A stretch of 64,000 nt of DNA. It comes from Cynocephalus volans. Taxonomy: Eukaryota > Chordata > Mammalia > Dermoptera > Cynocephalidae. The notes under the pieces are model-generated. The model worked only from the letters and a program-made list of their open reading frames with translations. It was not told where the DNA came from and searched no databases. Within the stretch, counting starts at the first letter, position 1; each line of letters starts with the position of its first letter. This document shows, in pieces, positions 34,180-45,602 of this stretch. The DNA lies in contig NC_084474.1 in NCBI RefSeq assembly GCF_027409185.1, positions 87,411,005 through 87,475,004 of the forward strand, read 5' to 3'. A program made the position numbers and the translations under genes.

Positions 34180-34480
34180 GCTCTCCTCCCCATTTTCATT
34201 CTAAAAACTACTCCTAGCAGGTGAAGCTTTCTCCCTCCCAACATTCAAGAAAATCCCAGAAGTCCCCTAGCTCAGGAAGCCCTCCTTAATGAAGACACGT
34301 CCCCGTGTCACTCCCACAGTACTATGTGGATGCCCTGCAGGGCTGTTTCATACAAGCTTTGCATTACAGTCCGTCACTGCACAGAGCTCCCCACTGAACC
34401 AGCAGCTTCTTGGGAGCAAGGACAGCCCTGGCTCCTCCATGCCCTGCCCAATGCCACACTCTCAACAGGGATGTGGTAGG
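34180..34480 (+). mobile_element. L2 LINE 3' UTR fragment
   Basis: 'Attcaagaaaatcccagaagtcccctagctcaggaagccctccttaatgaagacacg…gtcactgcacagagctccccactg' is L2 in sense, diverged. It continues to 'cttgggagcaaggacagccctgg'. Confidence 0.65.
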
Positions 34481-36935
34481 TGTGGGTGACATCTCTAGGA
34501 TTTCCCACGTGCTGATAAAGAGAACCATCTGGAGCAGCCACAGACTCCAGGTCCAGCTGCTGCCTTTGTTTCAAACTTCATCTGACAGGAGCCTGCCCAG
34601 ATGACGTGAAAGTGGAGAAGACATGTCCACGGAGAAGAACCCTTTTGGCTCCAAAACTCCTGAAGGTCTAATCCCCCTACTTCATGGAAGAAGGCCCAAG
34701 GTTCAGAAGAAATAAACTGCCCAGGAACACAGTGCTGAGAGCAGAACCCAGATTTTCTGATTTTTGATCTGCAAAACTCCCCACCCTGCACCAGATGACC
34801 TCACACCAAGCCACAGAGCAGTTTGGTTATCGGGAGAACACAGCAAGAATGTCCAGCACCACATGGCACCTGGCCCACAGGTAAGCCCGAAATGAATTTT
34901 TCCTGGAATTATTGAGTGAACAAAGAAAGCAGCAAACATAATGACATTGAAGACATATCTGAAGACAGCTCTGAGGCTCTGAGATTACTTGGTTTCCTTG
35001 CTGCTCAGAGTTGCGCAAACAACCTGTAAAAATAATAAGCGCTAGCTGTGTGTCAGATGCTGTTTCGCATTTTACATATATTGTATTTAGAATTGATGAC
35101 ACCCTAAGAGTCTTAGTGCCCCAGCTTTAGAGGAGAGGGGGACTCAGTGGAGGATGAGAAGCCACCTCAAGGGGCTCTGCACACCCCAGCATGCTCACCT
35201 TTCCATCCCCGCTGGGCCGTGGATAGCTCATGCAGGCGATGCTGATCCCCCAGGCCTTTGATAGACACAGCATCACCATCAGCCACAGCACAGGGCTCGG
35301 CCAAGTGCTGGAGACACACACCCTCTTTTTGATCCCCCACACTGGAGCTCAGCACAATCTTTTTTCACACTTCTACCTCTTTAATAAGAACACAAAACAC
35401 TGATGAATTCCTCCACCGAAGCACCCCAGGCTTCAGAAACAGATGCTCACAAAATCACCCAGAGGCAGGCAGGGACAGGGACCATGACCCCTCCTCTGAA
35501 AGCACGGCCCACTCCACTGAGCAGTGCCCTACGCCGTCCTCAGGAATCTCTGACGCTGGCCAGGAGAAATACAGGAAGGGGGGTGTCCTGCCAAACAGGA
35601 AGACCATGGGGATGGCAGCGGCCCATGGGGAAGCCTGTCCAAGGCTGCCTCTGTCTTGACCTTGAGCGCATAGTCTCAGGACAACACTGACCTTGAGCAC
35701 GCAGTCTCCCCACACCTCTTGAAACACAACCCCCAAACACGTCATTCTGCGTGGCTGACCACACCAACGACAACCCTCCACAGGACTCACAACAGCCCCA
35801 AGACACGTTCAAGGACATCAAAACATGACAAACAACGACTAATTAAGAGAAGAAAGCTGAATCTCACAGCTGAATCCCACAGAGGCAGCGATGAGAAAAG
35901 GGAAATGTTCTTACTAGCTGGGTGTTTAAAGTAACATTTTAAAAAACTGCTGCTGGAATATAATAAACAACACACATTTACATCACACCTTTTACCCATA
36001 GTCCTCAAAACACCGTACAAAGAACTTCCTGAGTTCCCGCATGCCTGTGCCAGTGCGGGGGCCGGCTTCAGGCCACATTCCCATTTGTGATTTCTGTCCC
36101 AATGGGGCTTTCATCAGGCTAAGTCAAAATCCAGCACATTACTCGGGCTTGGTTCTCAGCACATAAAAAAAATGATGAATAAAGGAAGATAAATAAAACC
36201 TCTGTTGGCTCTAAAATGAAAAGAAACCAGAACACACAAAAGGATAGCATCCATTTAACGCGTGTTCAGTTTACAACCCTCTGGAATGAAGCCGTCACCA
36301 ATGCACCTCCATTTAGATGCTGCCCACGTTCTCAGCGCCCTCCCGCAAGCCTGGGACCCCCGTCAGGCACTGGAGAGATGACGACCACCTTCACTCTGGG
36401 AACTGTAGTTGGAGAGTCTCTTTAGGACAGGGTTTTTCAGGAGAAGAAGCTTCACACCTTCATCTCGGCCACTGTCACCACCACCACTGGGAGGTCATCT
36501 CGCTTCAGGCATTCTTCATGTTTCAAATCTATTTTTGAGTAAGTTGAACCATGTTCCTATTTATAAAACCACGTCTTGGGGAATACCCCTCTCTCAGATG
36601 TCATTAATGTCCTTGAAAGGGAAGGCACCTGGGACTGTGGCCCAGGAAATGAACAAAGAGAGAAGCCACTATTTATTCTTCTCTGGTCAGCACCCTTACT
36701 GTTCTTAGGATTAGTTCCCAGGGCCTGCTGGGAGTTGGTCAGACATCCAGCCCTCTGTACTTCAGGGAAAACAGATAGGACTCAGAACGCCACCAGGAGA
36801 ACACAGCCACTGTCGAGATTGTTAATGCACAGCACATAATGAGCATCCATGACAGGCAGGGCTTACCGAGACCAGACAAGGGAGAAGCAAAGAATCCAAG
36901 AGCCAACCCCCCATGAGGAGACAGACTAGATGCAG
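34481..36935. other. Intronic, mostly unassigned
   Basis: About 35020-35160 may be a reversed MIR ('gctagctgtgtgtcagatgctgtttcgcattttacatata'). Around 35940-36040 lies an AT-rich stretch with 'taataaacaacacacatttacatcacacc'. No gene was recognised. Confidence 0.4.
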
Positions 36936-37145
36936 TCAGTGTGAGTACGTGTTCACGTATGTGAGTGCGCGTATGTGAGTGCGCGTACGTGAGTGCGCAT
37001 GTGTGTGTGCAGGGCATGTGGGCACATCGCTGTGTGTGTGAGGGTATGGTATGTATGTGTGCATGTCTATGGGTGCGGTATCATGTTTGCATATGTGTGC
37101 ATGCGTGTACTTATAAATATGTATGCATATGTACATGTATACGGG
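36936..37145. repeat. TG-rich compound microsatellite
   Basis: 'Gtgagtgcgcgtatgtgagtgcgcgtacgtgagtgcgcatgtg' units (period about 14-15) pass into general TG/ATG-rich sequence. Cys/Val-rich frames there are artefacts. Confidence 0.85.
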
Positions 37146-37549
37146 TAGGGGTTTGGCTTTGTGTCTGTCCCTACACTTGTGGCTGTACTGCTCTCTCCGT
37201 CTCTAAATCTCAGCAGAGGCCTGCAGGTAGAAGAAATCTCTCTGTGCTCACACTTCCTACTCCACTTTCTCTGTCCGTATCTACGACACTACTGGCTCCC
37301 GGCATCACAGTCACCTCTCATGACAACCTCAGCAGGTAGGGCCCGCACAGTTTACGCAATCTTTATGGGTCCCTTACCTCGTTTCATTCTCATATACCCC
37401 ATGAGGAAGGCAGGGCAGAGAGGATTCCTATCACATCCCTTTGAGAAGGGGTGGCTCGGAGAGTTTAAAAGATTCCTCAGCTAGTAATGGGTGATTCTGG
37501 AATCTGAAGCCAAGAAAAGAGCCCCCAAGGCCCACAGTCCTCCTGTTTC

Positions 37550-38000
37550 TCTTTAATCTTCTCTAGCTTCCTGTCACACTCAGGATGAAGCCCAAGCTCC
37601 CAGCTGGACAGCCAAGGACCGTTCTGCCCTGGCTCCTGCCTGTCCCCTCCCCCCACAGTCAACTCTGGCTCTGAACACATGCACTCTCTCCTACCTCTGA
37701 ACTTCCACCCTTGCTGCTCCCCCTGAGTGACATCCACACCCCACCTCCTTTTCCCTAAGATCCCGTCTTGCCCTTGAAAACTCAGGTCAGTGCCCTCTCC
37801 TCTAGGAAGCCCCCCAGGCTCCCTGAGCCAGCGCTCCCACACAACCCCAGGTTGGCTCCTGTCATACACCAACTTCACTGGATCACAACCATCATCTTAC
37901 ACATCCCTGAGAAGGCGCAGCCCCGTCGCTTGCTCTCCCCTGCCTTCCTGGAGCCTGGCCACACCCAGCAAATAGTAAACAGTGCATCCCTGCTGTTGAA
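37550..38000 (+). mobile_element. L2 LINE 3' part
   Basis: The text follows L2 sense order: 'cttcctgtcacactcaggatgaagcccaagctcccagctggacagccaaggaccgttctgccctggctcctgcctgtccc', then 'cttgaaaactcaggtcagtgccctctcctctaggaagccccccaggct'. Confidence 0.8.
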
Positions 38001-38694
38001 TGAGTCACTGGAAAAAAGAATGCAGAGGGGAAGTCTGCTAAGAGATGTGCTGAACCTGATCAAACCACCACGCAGTAAGGAGCAGCTAACAGGAGGGCAG
38101 GTGGGAAGAGGCCACAACCAGGACTTCCCCAGGAACTGAGCACACACGGGGACAAGAGAAAATCACTTTAGAGAGTGAATGAAACGAACTCCATGGGGCA
38201 CAGACTCAGTCACTGTGGCTCCGGTGGATATTCTAATATGGAAGAGTGGAGGCCTGGCTTCTGAAGGCACCTCTCAGCATGGAGTGCTGCTTGATGGGGC
38301 CTCACATGGCTAACCAGGCTCAGCTGAGCATTTCCTCAGCCACCATTCCAATGAAGTTGGCAAACAGGCAGGCTGGGGCCAGAAGTGACTAAGAAACCAG
38401 AACATGGATACAAAACAAGCTTTGAAATCAGGAAGAGGTATGAAGGACCAGTGCTTGCTTTGTGCTGCTAGCCTCAGTTGGCATCAGGGGACATGCAGTT
38501 ACGTAACATAAGCATTTGCTTTACAAGACAAAAAGGCAGTGGCCTCTGTGTTTGGACACCTCTTAATGGCGAGCCATTTATTGAATAAGCCAGCTCTGAC
38601 AAGCCACCCACTCTCTGCTTTGGAATGTCACATTTCACACATGCTAAATTCCCATCCATACTTCAGATGATTTCTGGGCTCTCTATTCTATTTC
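38001..38694. other. Intronic, no gene seen
   Basis: No gene or clear repeat was recognised. Confidence 0.4.
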
Positions 38695-39160
38695 ACTGAG
38701 ACTTTAGTATGTGTCAGATGCTTCTGGTGGAGGCTGGAAATAGAGCCATGAGCCCAGACACGGTCCCTGCCCCCAACAGGCATGCAGTCCAATGGAGGAA
38801 ATGGGTAGGGGGGCTTATCCTGGGTTGCCAGGGTGGGGACCAGTTGGTGGTCAGGCATGGCTCCCTGAAAGTGATGACTCTGGTCTTGAACACAGCAGGA
38901 TTCGCAGGAGTCAGAAAAAAGAGATGGGAAAGAGTGAGCTGTCAGAGAAAACAACATAGAAAAGCCCATGAATGGCCCAATGCGTGTAATCACAGTCACT
39001 ATGGCTGAAGCACAGAATGCAAGAGAGGAGGAGATGAAGAAAAGAAAGAAATGGCTAAAGAGATCATCGGGAGCCAGACATGAAGGATCTCACGGGGATT
39101 TTCATTTGACTTTGAAAGTAAAGGGTGCCTTTCTTTATTGACAGGAGAGAGGCATGGTCA
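38695..39160 (-). mobile_element. L2 LINE 3' UTR, antisense
   Basis: 'Tatgtgtcagatgcttctggtggaggctggaaatagagccatgagcccagacacggtccctgcccccaacagg' is reversed L2. It runs on to 'gacatgaaggatctcac'. Confidence 0.75.
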
Positions 39161-39439
39161 GCCCTCCAAGCCCACTGCCCTGCTGTGCAGAGGGTAGGCT
39201 TGGGGGGCGAGCAGAGGAGACTGGCAGGGAGCCCAGGGGCAGGCTGCAAATCCACATAAGAAGATGGCGGCCTGGATGTGGCAAGCGGACATAGGATGGA
39301 GGATGCAGGATGCCCACAGAGTAGCATCTGTCCATTGTCATGTCCCATTCCTCCTCATCCCACTCCAGTCAGGCTTTATAACACTCCCTGGACTTTGACC
39401 TGAGTGCCAGTGCCAGTGCCTGCCATGCCCCACCTGGCC

Positions 39440-40055
39440 AGCCCGACTGTCCTACCTCAGTCTGCGTCTTGCTCAGCCTCTCGGCAGCTCCTGGCCCTCC
39501 CCTGGTCTCTTTCCCTCGATCTCTTTCCCTCTGTCTCTTTCTTCACTTGCTCCCCTGTGCAGCTCTCTCCCACCACCCTGGATGCTCCCCCTCAACCCTG
39601 GCTGCATCCCCCTCCTCTCCTGGATCTCTACACAGTGCAGTACCCCTGCGTTCCGTCCCCCGACCTCTTCTCTCCATCTACATCCCGTCCCTCCATCATC
39701 TCAGCCAGTCTCTTGACTTCAAAGATTGTCTTTAGGCTGGTGACTGAAATTTATACATCTAGCCCAGACCTCTCCCCTAAAATTCAAATATGCACAGTCA
39801 TCTCCAAGTTAACAGAGATGAAGTACAACTACTCACTTCCTGCCTATCCAACCTGCTCCCCTGCCTCGTCCTCTTCTCAGTAAAGGGCACCACCATTCGC
39901 CCACTTTCTCAAACCAAAGGCTTAGGAATCATCCCTGAGTTTTCTCTCACACACGCTCCATGGCCAAGTGGTCAGCATAAGCAGTCAGCTTTACTGCGAG
40001 AAAGCAGCCCACGACACTCCAGTTCTCCCTCCACAGGACCACCCTGGCCTAAGCC
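39440..40055 (+). mobile_element. L2 LINE ORF2 C-terminal region
   Basis: 'Cctgctcccctgcctcgtcctcttctcagtaaagggcaccaccattcgcccactttctcaaaccaaaggcttaggaatcatccctgag' decodes to the conserved NGT…LG.I…D/E-type stretch of the L2 reverse transcriptase C-terminus (here SVKGTTIRPLSQTKGLGII). Several stops elsewhere break the frame. Confidence 0.65.
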
Positions 40056-41166
40056 TCAACTGCCTCCCACTATCTGACACAGAGGTCTTAAGCAATTTCA
40101 TATGCATGTGGATCAGTGTAAAAATCTATACCTCAGCTTACCACCTAATGCCACAAATACAGGGTAGGACAAACTGGATCTGACAGTGGTGCACATGAAA
40201 GAGGTACAGGGGCTTGGTGGTGCCTGGATCAACGTGAGTAAATGGTGAATGTGGCCACTGTAACAGCTTTAGACTGCATTAAGAGAGGGACAAGGTCCCA
40301 GCCCAATCTCTTCTCAACTGCCCTCAGCTTCAGACCTCATGTGAAGTCCATGCCTGAGTCCAACCTTGACAAGGACTAAAGACTCATCAGACACCATTCA
40401 AAGAAGGCCGACCAGTTTCAGAAAAATGGTTGGGGAACTTGGGGATGTCTGGCCCACAGAAGAAAAGATATAGGGCCAGAAAGATGACTGTGTCTTCAAA
40501 CACACAAAAGGTTTTCATGGGCGGGGGCAGTTAGGCTTCTTGGTGGTTGTGGGGGAGCCAAGACTGACAGAAGGGGCCACAGAACACGGCTTACTGCTGT
40601 CCAGAACTGAAATACTGAGCTCCCCACTGCTAGAGCCATTCAAAGAGCTGCTCCAAGAGCACCGTGCTGGGATTCCTGCTCAGGAGGAAGGTTGGATTTG
40701 ACGACCTCTAATTAGGGGTCTGTTCTTTACTCCTCCTGTACTCCTAAGTCCAGAAAGCAGGAATTTCTACCTTTCAGAAGTCTTGAGAAAGCAGCGTCTG
40801 TCTTTCTCCCTGCTCCAACTGGAGAGTCTGGAGAAAAGCCACATGCCCTCAGCTCGGCCTCCTGTCTGTCTCTTTGTCTCCCCCATCTCAGAGTTCTCCT
40901 CTGTCACGTATGAAGCCAGGGGATTTCAGAGGCAGAACCCGCCGACCCTTGCAAAGATGTATTGGAGAGCTATAGGGGTGGGCGACAACGCATGGCAACG
41001 TCCCACACAGTCAAGAATGTTCCGCGTCTCACATGACTTCCAAATTTCCCCCAGTCACAAGGATTAAAAAAACAATAACAACAGTTCTATTTATGATGAT
41101 CTGAACCTAGAACCTAACTTTCACTTACATATAAACACAGAGTACTTTGCACTGTTTTTCTAGACA
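40056..41166. other. Intronic, no gene seen
   Basis: No recognisable feature was found. A short A/C-rich run 'aaaaaacaataacaacag' sits at 41066-41083. Confidence 0.4.
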
Positions 41167-41176
41167 TAAAACTACT

Positions 41177-41589
41177 ATTTTATAGCAGAGTAGTATTATC
41201 ATTGTATAGATACGCCACATTTTCCTTATCCACTCATACTACTCTGCTATAAAAAAGAATGAAATACTACCATTCGCAGCAACATGGATGGACTTAGAGA
41301 AAATCATATTAAGTGAAATAAGCCAAACACAGAAAGAGAAATACCACATGTTCTCACTTATTTGTGGGAGCTAAAAATAAATAAATAAATACACAAATAT
41401 ATAAATGGTGGGGCAGGGGAAGAAGACACAACAATTACAACAATTACTTGAACTTGTTAAGTGAACAGATACGATGTAGACGAGGGGGAGGGGAAGGGGG
41501 GAAATAGGAATGGGTAAAGGGTCATGAAAATCAACTACATTATATATTGAGAAGTTAAAATAAAAAATTTTTAAAAATTTTTTTAAATT
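41177..41589 (+). mobile_element. LINE-1 3' end with 5' inversion (twin priming)
   Basis: From 41236 the sequence is L1 in sense. 'Actctgctataaaaaagaatgaaatactaccattcgcagcaacatggatgg' leads through 'ctcacttatttgtgggagctaaaaataaataaataaat' to an A-rich tail near 41570-41589. Bases 41178-41235 are the same L1 stretch inverted (reverse complement reads 'gagtggataaggaaaatgtgg…'). A 19-bp exact inverted repeat (41178-41196 versus 41236-41254) marks the junction. Flanks 41169-41176 and 41590-41597 share 'aaactact', a likely target duplication. The element encodes only the last residues of ORF2p. Confidence 0.9.
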
Positions 41590-41769
41590 AAACTACTGTT
41601 TCCGTTGAGGTAGGATTGTACTTCATTGTGTTTAGAAAGCCCTTCAGCATTAGCAATGCTGCTTATGGTGTTTGAATCACCCTCAAGACCCAGTTTTCTC
41701 TCAGCTTATGCTTGCAGCTGGTGCCCCCACAGTGGGTTCTGTGCTCAGGAGCAAACACGTGACTGTACC

Positions 41770-42275
41770 ATGTATCTGCTTTATTCTACTACTGCGGCTA
41801 TAACAACTACCACAAACTTAGCAGCTTAAAACAGCATGAATTTATCATCTTACAGTTCTGGAGTTCAGAAGTCTGAAACAGGTGTCACTGAGCTAAAATC
41901 TACATATTTGCATTCCTGGCTGGAGACTCTATGAGAAAATACATTTTCTTGGCTTTTCCAGCTTCTAGAGGCTTCCTACATTCCTTGGCTTATGGCCTCT
42001 TCCACCTTAACAGCCAGCAATGGCTGGTGGCATCTTTCTCATGATGTCATCTCTCTGTTCTGACTCTTCTGCCTTCCTCTTCCCCATTTAAGGACTCTTG
42101 TGATTACACTGAGATGACCTGTATAATCCAGGATAATCTCTCTATCTTAGATTAAGCTAATTAGCACCTTTAAGGCCCCTTGCTGTGTAAAGCCTTATGT
42201 ATGTGCAGGTTCTGGGGATGAGGACCTGGACATCTGTGCGGGTCACTGTTCTGCTTACTACTGTACCTTAGTACA
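41770..42275 (+). mobile_element. Mid-age mammalian LTR/MER-type repeat
   Basis: 'Tattctactactgcggctataacaactaccacaaacttagcagcttaaaacagcatgaatttatcatcttacagttctggagttcagaagtctgaaac' and 'cttccacattccttggcttatggcctc' are the wording of a widespread mammalian MaLR/MER-group element. I do not name the subfamily. Confidence 0.65.
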
Positions 42276-45200
42276 GTCATAGCTAAGTATTAAGATACTC
42301 AAATTCTTATTATTTTACTATAAATAACTTTCTATTTACTTATTATTACAGGTAAGTCGTGTATGTGTAGGTATCTATGAACTTCATTTCGGGATAATAA
42401 AAGGGGGGTTGTGCAATATTTGTTGTTCACGTGAGCGCTGGGTCTATTGGGCTGAGATCCCATGTGCTGAGTCAAGCAACCTGCCTTGCTGTTTGTTGTC
42501 CAGCTCTGCCTGTGACTAGACAGCTAAATGTGTCCACTTCATCTCAATGTCCTACAGAGCTGCTGCTCTTACTACCATCTGACTGACTCATGTCTTATTT
42601 CTCAGTTGCTTCCGTACTTTGACATCAAAGGGAGGGGTGTGACTAATTATTTCCTCCCAAATAGCCAACATCTTCTAAGGTCCTACCCCTCAGAAATTCT
42701 CAGGTTCCATAATATGGTAAGAAGCAGAGGGCTGCAGGCAAAAATCCAAATACAAACAACAAATAACAAGAATGTAAAAAGAACACTGCCATTGATTCTT
42801 TCACGTGAAATATTCCCCATGTGTGTTTAAGCTTTGGGGAAGGAGCCTTATTTCCTCCAGTGATTAGGGTTTCACTCACTGCTTAAATTTATAATCAAGC
42901 AATAGCTTCTTCTAGCATTCTCAAAAGGGGGACTGGCAGGTCTATTTTACAAGGTTAACAAACAAGCACATTTATTTTCAGAGCCCTAGGTTAAGAGTGG
43001 AGTTGTACAGATCAGAAACAAAGAGAAATGGTAAATACAATCCTGAATTGATAAAGGAAAGAAAAAGTATAAATAAGTGTGGTTTGTAAAAAAAATCATA
43101 AATTTCTAACTCTAGAAATATATATGTATGTACAGAACTAAAAAAGGAGATTTACATGCAAGAAACTTGTGGGAACATCAAAAGATATTCACAGGCAGGA
43201 AGAAACCATTCCATATATCAGTGAAGATTTAAAAGCCTTTTAAAAAGGAAAGAATGCATGGGAAATGAGCAGGGCTGTGACTCACCCCAGCATCGGGTAA
43301 GACATCTTTCACAGAGCAAGGCACAGTGAGTCTCCACCTTATTTTTCTTCTGGTTGGAAGTAGACAGCAGATGTTTGTCCTTTCTGAAAATATAGATCCC
43401 ATGTGCACCCAAAGCCTAAGGTGTAAAAGCTGCTGGACAGCCACAGTCACTGCCAGTCCCCTACATGTGTCTCCTGAGTCTCTGCCATACTGAGCTCACA
43501 GATGGCCAGCACAGCTGTGACCCTGCTTCTTAGGCTCCAGGCACAACAGAGCTCTGTTACAAGGGAGGCACCACCTGCAACACGGACTTGTCCACGCAGG
43601 TCCCCTGGCCTGAGGGGAAGGGGAAGGGACAGCTCTCTCCATCATGAAAGTGGAGTGACATGGGGGCCTCCTCCTGGCCTCTGCCATGGAAGAGGATTAA
43701 CAGGCTTCTGTATTGGCCAAACCAACTCACTGGGAAGTGAAAAGAGGACATACACGGCTGGAACACCTTGTACTTCTCATATGTCTCAGGAGTCTAAGCA
43801 CAGTTTAGTTTGGTCTAGATAATCATCTGACTAGGAAAAAAAAAAAAATCCTTCTTGTACAAATTGTGATAAACTGGGAGAGCAACATGGCCTCTCATAG
43901 AGTGTGTGAGAATTAAGAAAGATTAGGAGGTGACGGGGCAGGGCTTGGCATAGGGTGGGTGCACAATGCACCATATGCACAACTGCTACTGGGTGCCAGT
44001 CCTTCCAGGAGGAGGAATCTGCCACCCAGCCCCACCTCCCAACTGAGCTGGGGTTCCCACATGCTTGAACTGTTGTCCCCCGTGTGCTTAGCACATTCCT
44101 TCCACGCCATGTCCAAATGTACTTGGCATACAGTCAGTGCTCAATAAATATTGAACTGCATTATTCTAATGTGGACCCTAGGAGATATTTTAAAATAGAC
44201 TGAAACAGATCAGAGCATATTCATAGTGAAAGGGAAGGAGGGAGGCAGCAGCTTCTTACTGTCTGTGACTCTCTTCTGATATTTAGACAAGTTTATTGTG
44301 ATAACACTTTTCTTTGTTGACCTTTAGGCACAAGTACACTGAATTTCTACTTTACTTTGTGCCAGGCACTGCATGGGGGCTGGACATCATTGTCAGGTGC
44401 CTCCCACAGGAAGGCATATCCTCCTTACAAAATGCACCCCTGCTTGGTAATCCCAGCACAGGTGGCAGCTCCCAAGGTCGGGCAAGCCTTTCCCATTTTC
44501 TTCTCACCAAAGTGCCCTCCGCTGCAGTAGAGGAGAAGCTCCCTTTGGGTATTCCTCAGGAGAAAAGTCCTGCAGCCGCCTGAGTCTCACATGACCCTAA
44601 ACAGCCCTTCTTTCAGGCTCCAGTCTTTCTCGCTTCTGGCCGTGATGTCAGCTTGACGAGCAGTGCTTGACAAGGACCATGACTGGTCCCCTGCCTTTCC
44701 TTTGCCACCCTGTGGATGCCCTCTCTGTGCATGCTGGGAAGCACTTGGCTTCTTTCCCCAGAGAATGCAGACTCCCCTGACTCAATAATCTGTTTCCTCT
44801 AGCAGTTTCTTTCCCTGTCCTTTGACACAAGTGACCTGAAGCCTCTAGAAACTCCAGAGGAGCCTTGCCGGAGAAGGAAAATGGAGCTGGCAGGAGCCAC
44901 ACCGCATTCCTCTCTGGACCGCCACAGAGCCACCGCCCTCACCCAAGGTAGAAAAGCCAAACTCCCAGGGATAGAGTGTTCATATTTTCAAAAATATGTT
45001 TATCACAGCAAAGCATTAACCATCAAAATCACTCACCAAACTTATCGAGGTAAATTCCTTAGCAGCAAGCATACATAAGAACAGAAATAGAAACTGGCAG
45101 TCCCTTCTTCTCACTTGGTGCACCAGCGCAGCAGCTGTGACATTCGCCCTGCTGGATGGGACGTGAACAGTCTAAGCTCCAACATGGAAACCCCTTCCCG

Positions 45201-45445
45201 TTCATCAAATCCACACACCCCACATTTGTTTGTTACTTGTACCTCTCTGAGCAGGAAGATCAACTCAACCTCGACTCTCGCTTTTCGCCTGGTCTCAAAT
45301 CTGTGTGTCATTCTTGCTCAGAACCCCTTCTGCCCACCTTTACTCTGTCTTCTATGTGAAAACTGGATCTTAGAGCAGCAGAAGGGAAAGTAAGGAGGCC
45401 AGAAAAGAGGCATCTCCACAACCCAGGAGGGAGACTGACAGCTCA
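42276..45445. other. Intronic, unassigned
   Basis: No gene was seen. A small L2/MIR 3' terminus ('ttggcatacagtcagtgctcaataaatattgaactgc') sits at about 44125-44160. A poly-A run is at 43836-43848. Anonymous frames at 43496-43822 on both strands are unsupported. Confidence 0.4.
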
Positions 45446-45602
45446 GAGCAGCTTCTCAAACTCTAACATGCACAGGAAGCAGCTGGGGATTCTGGTGAAA
45501 TGCACCATCTGATTCAGCAGCTTGGGGCGGAGCCAAGGACTCTGCATTTCTAACTAGCTCCCTGAGGCTGATGCTGCTGGCCTAGGGACCACATCTGAGT
45601 AG
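45446..45602 (+). mobile_element. MER5A-type hAT-Charlie element
   Basis: 'Agcagcttctcaaactctaacatgcacaggaagcagctggggattctgg…ctgcatttctaactagctccctgaggctgatgctgctggcctagggaccacatctgag' follows the MER5A consensus order from left to right end. Confidence 0.85.

Noticed and set aside
43218..43450. Minus-strand frames as an exon
   Set aside because: No acceptor or donor pair in frame and no recognisable protein.
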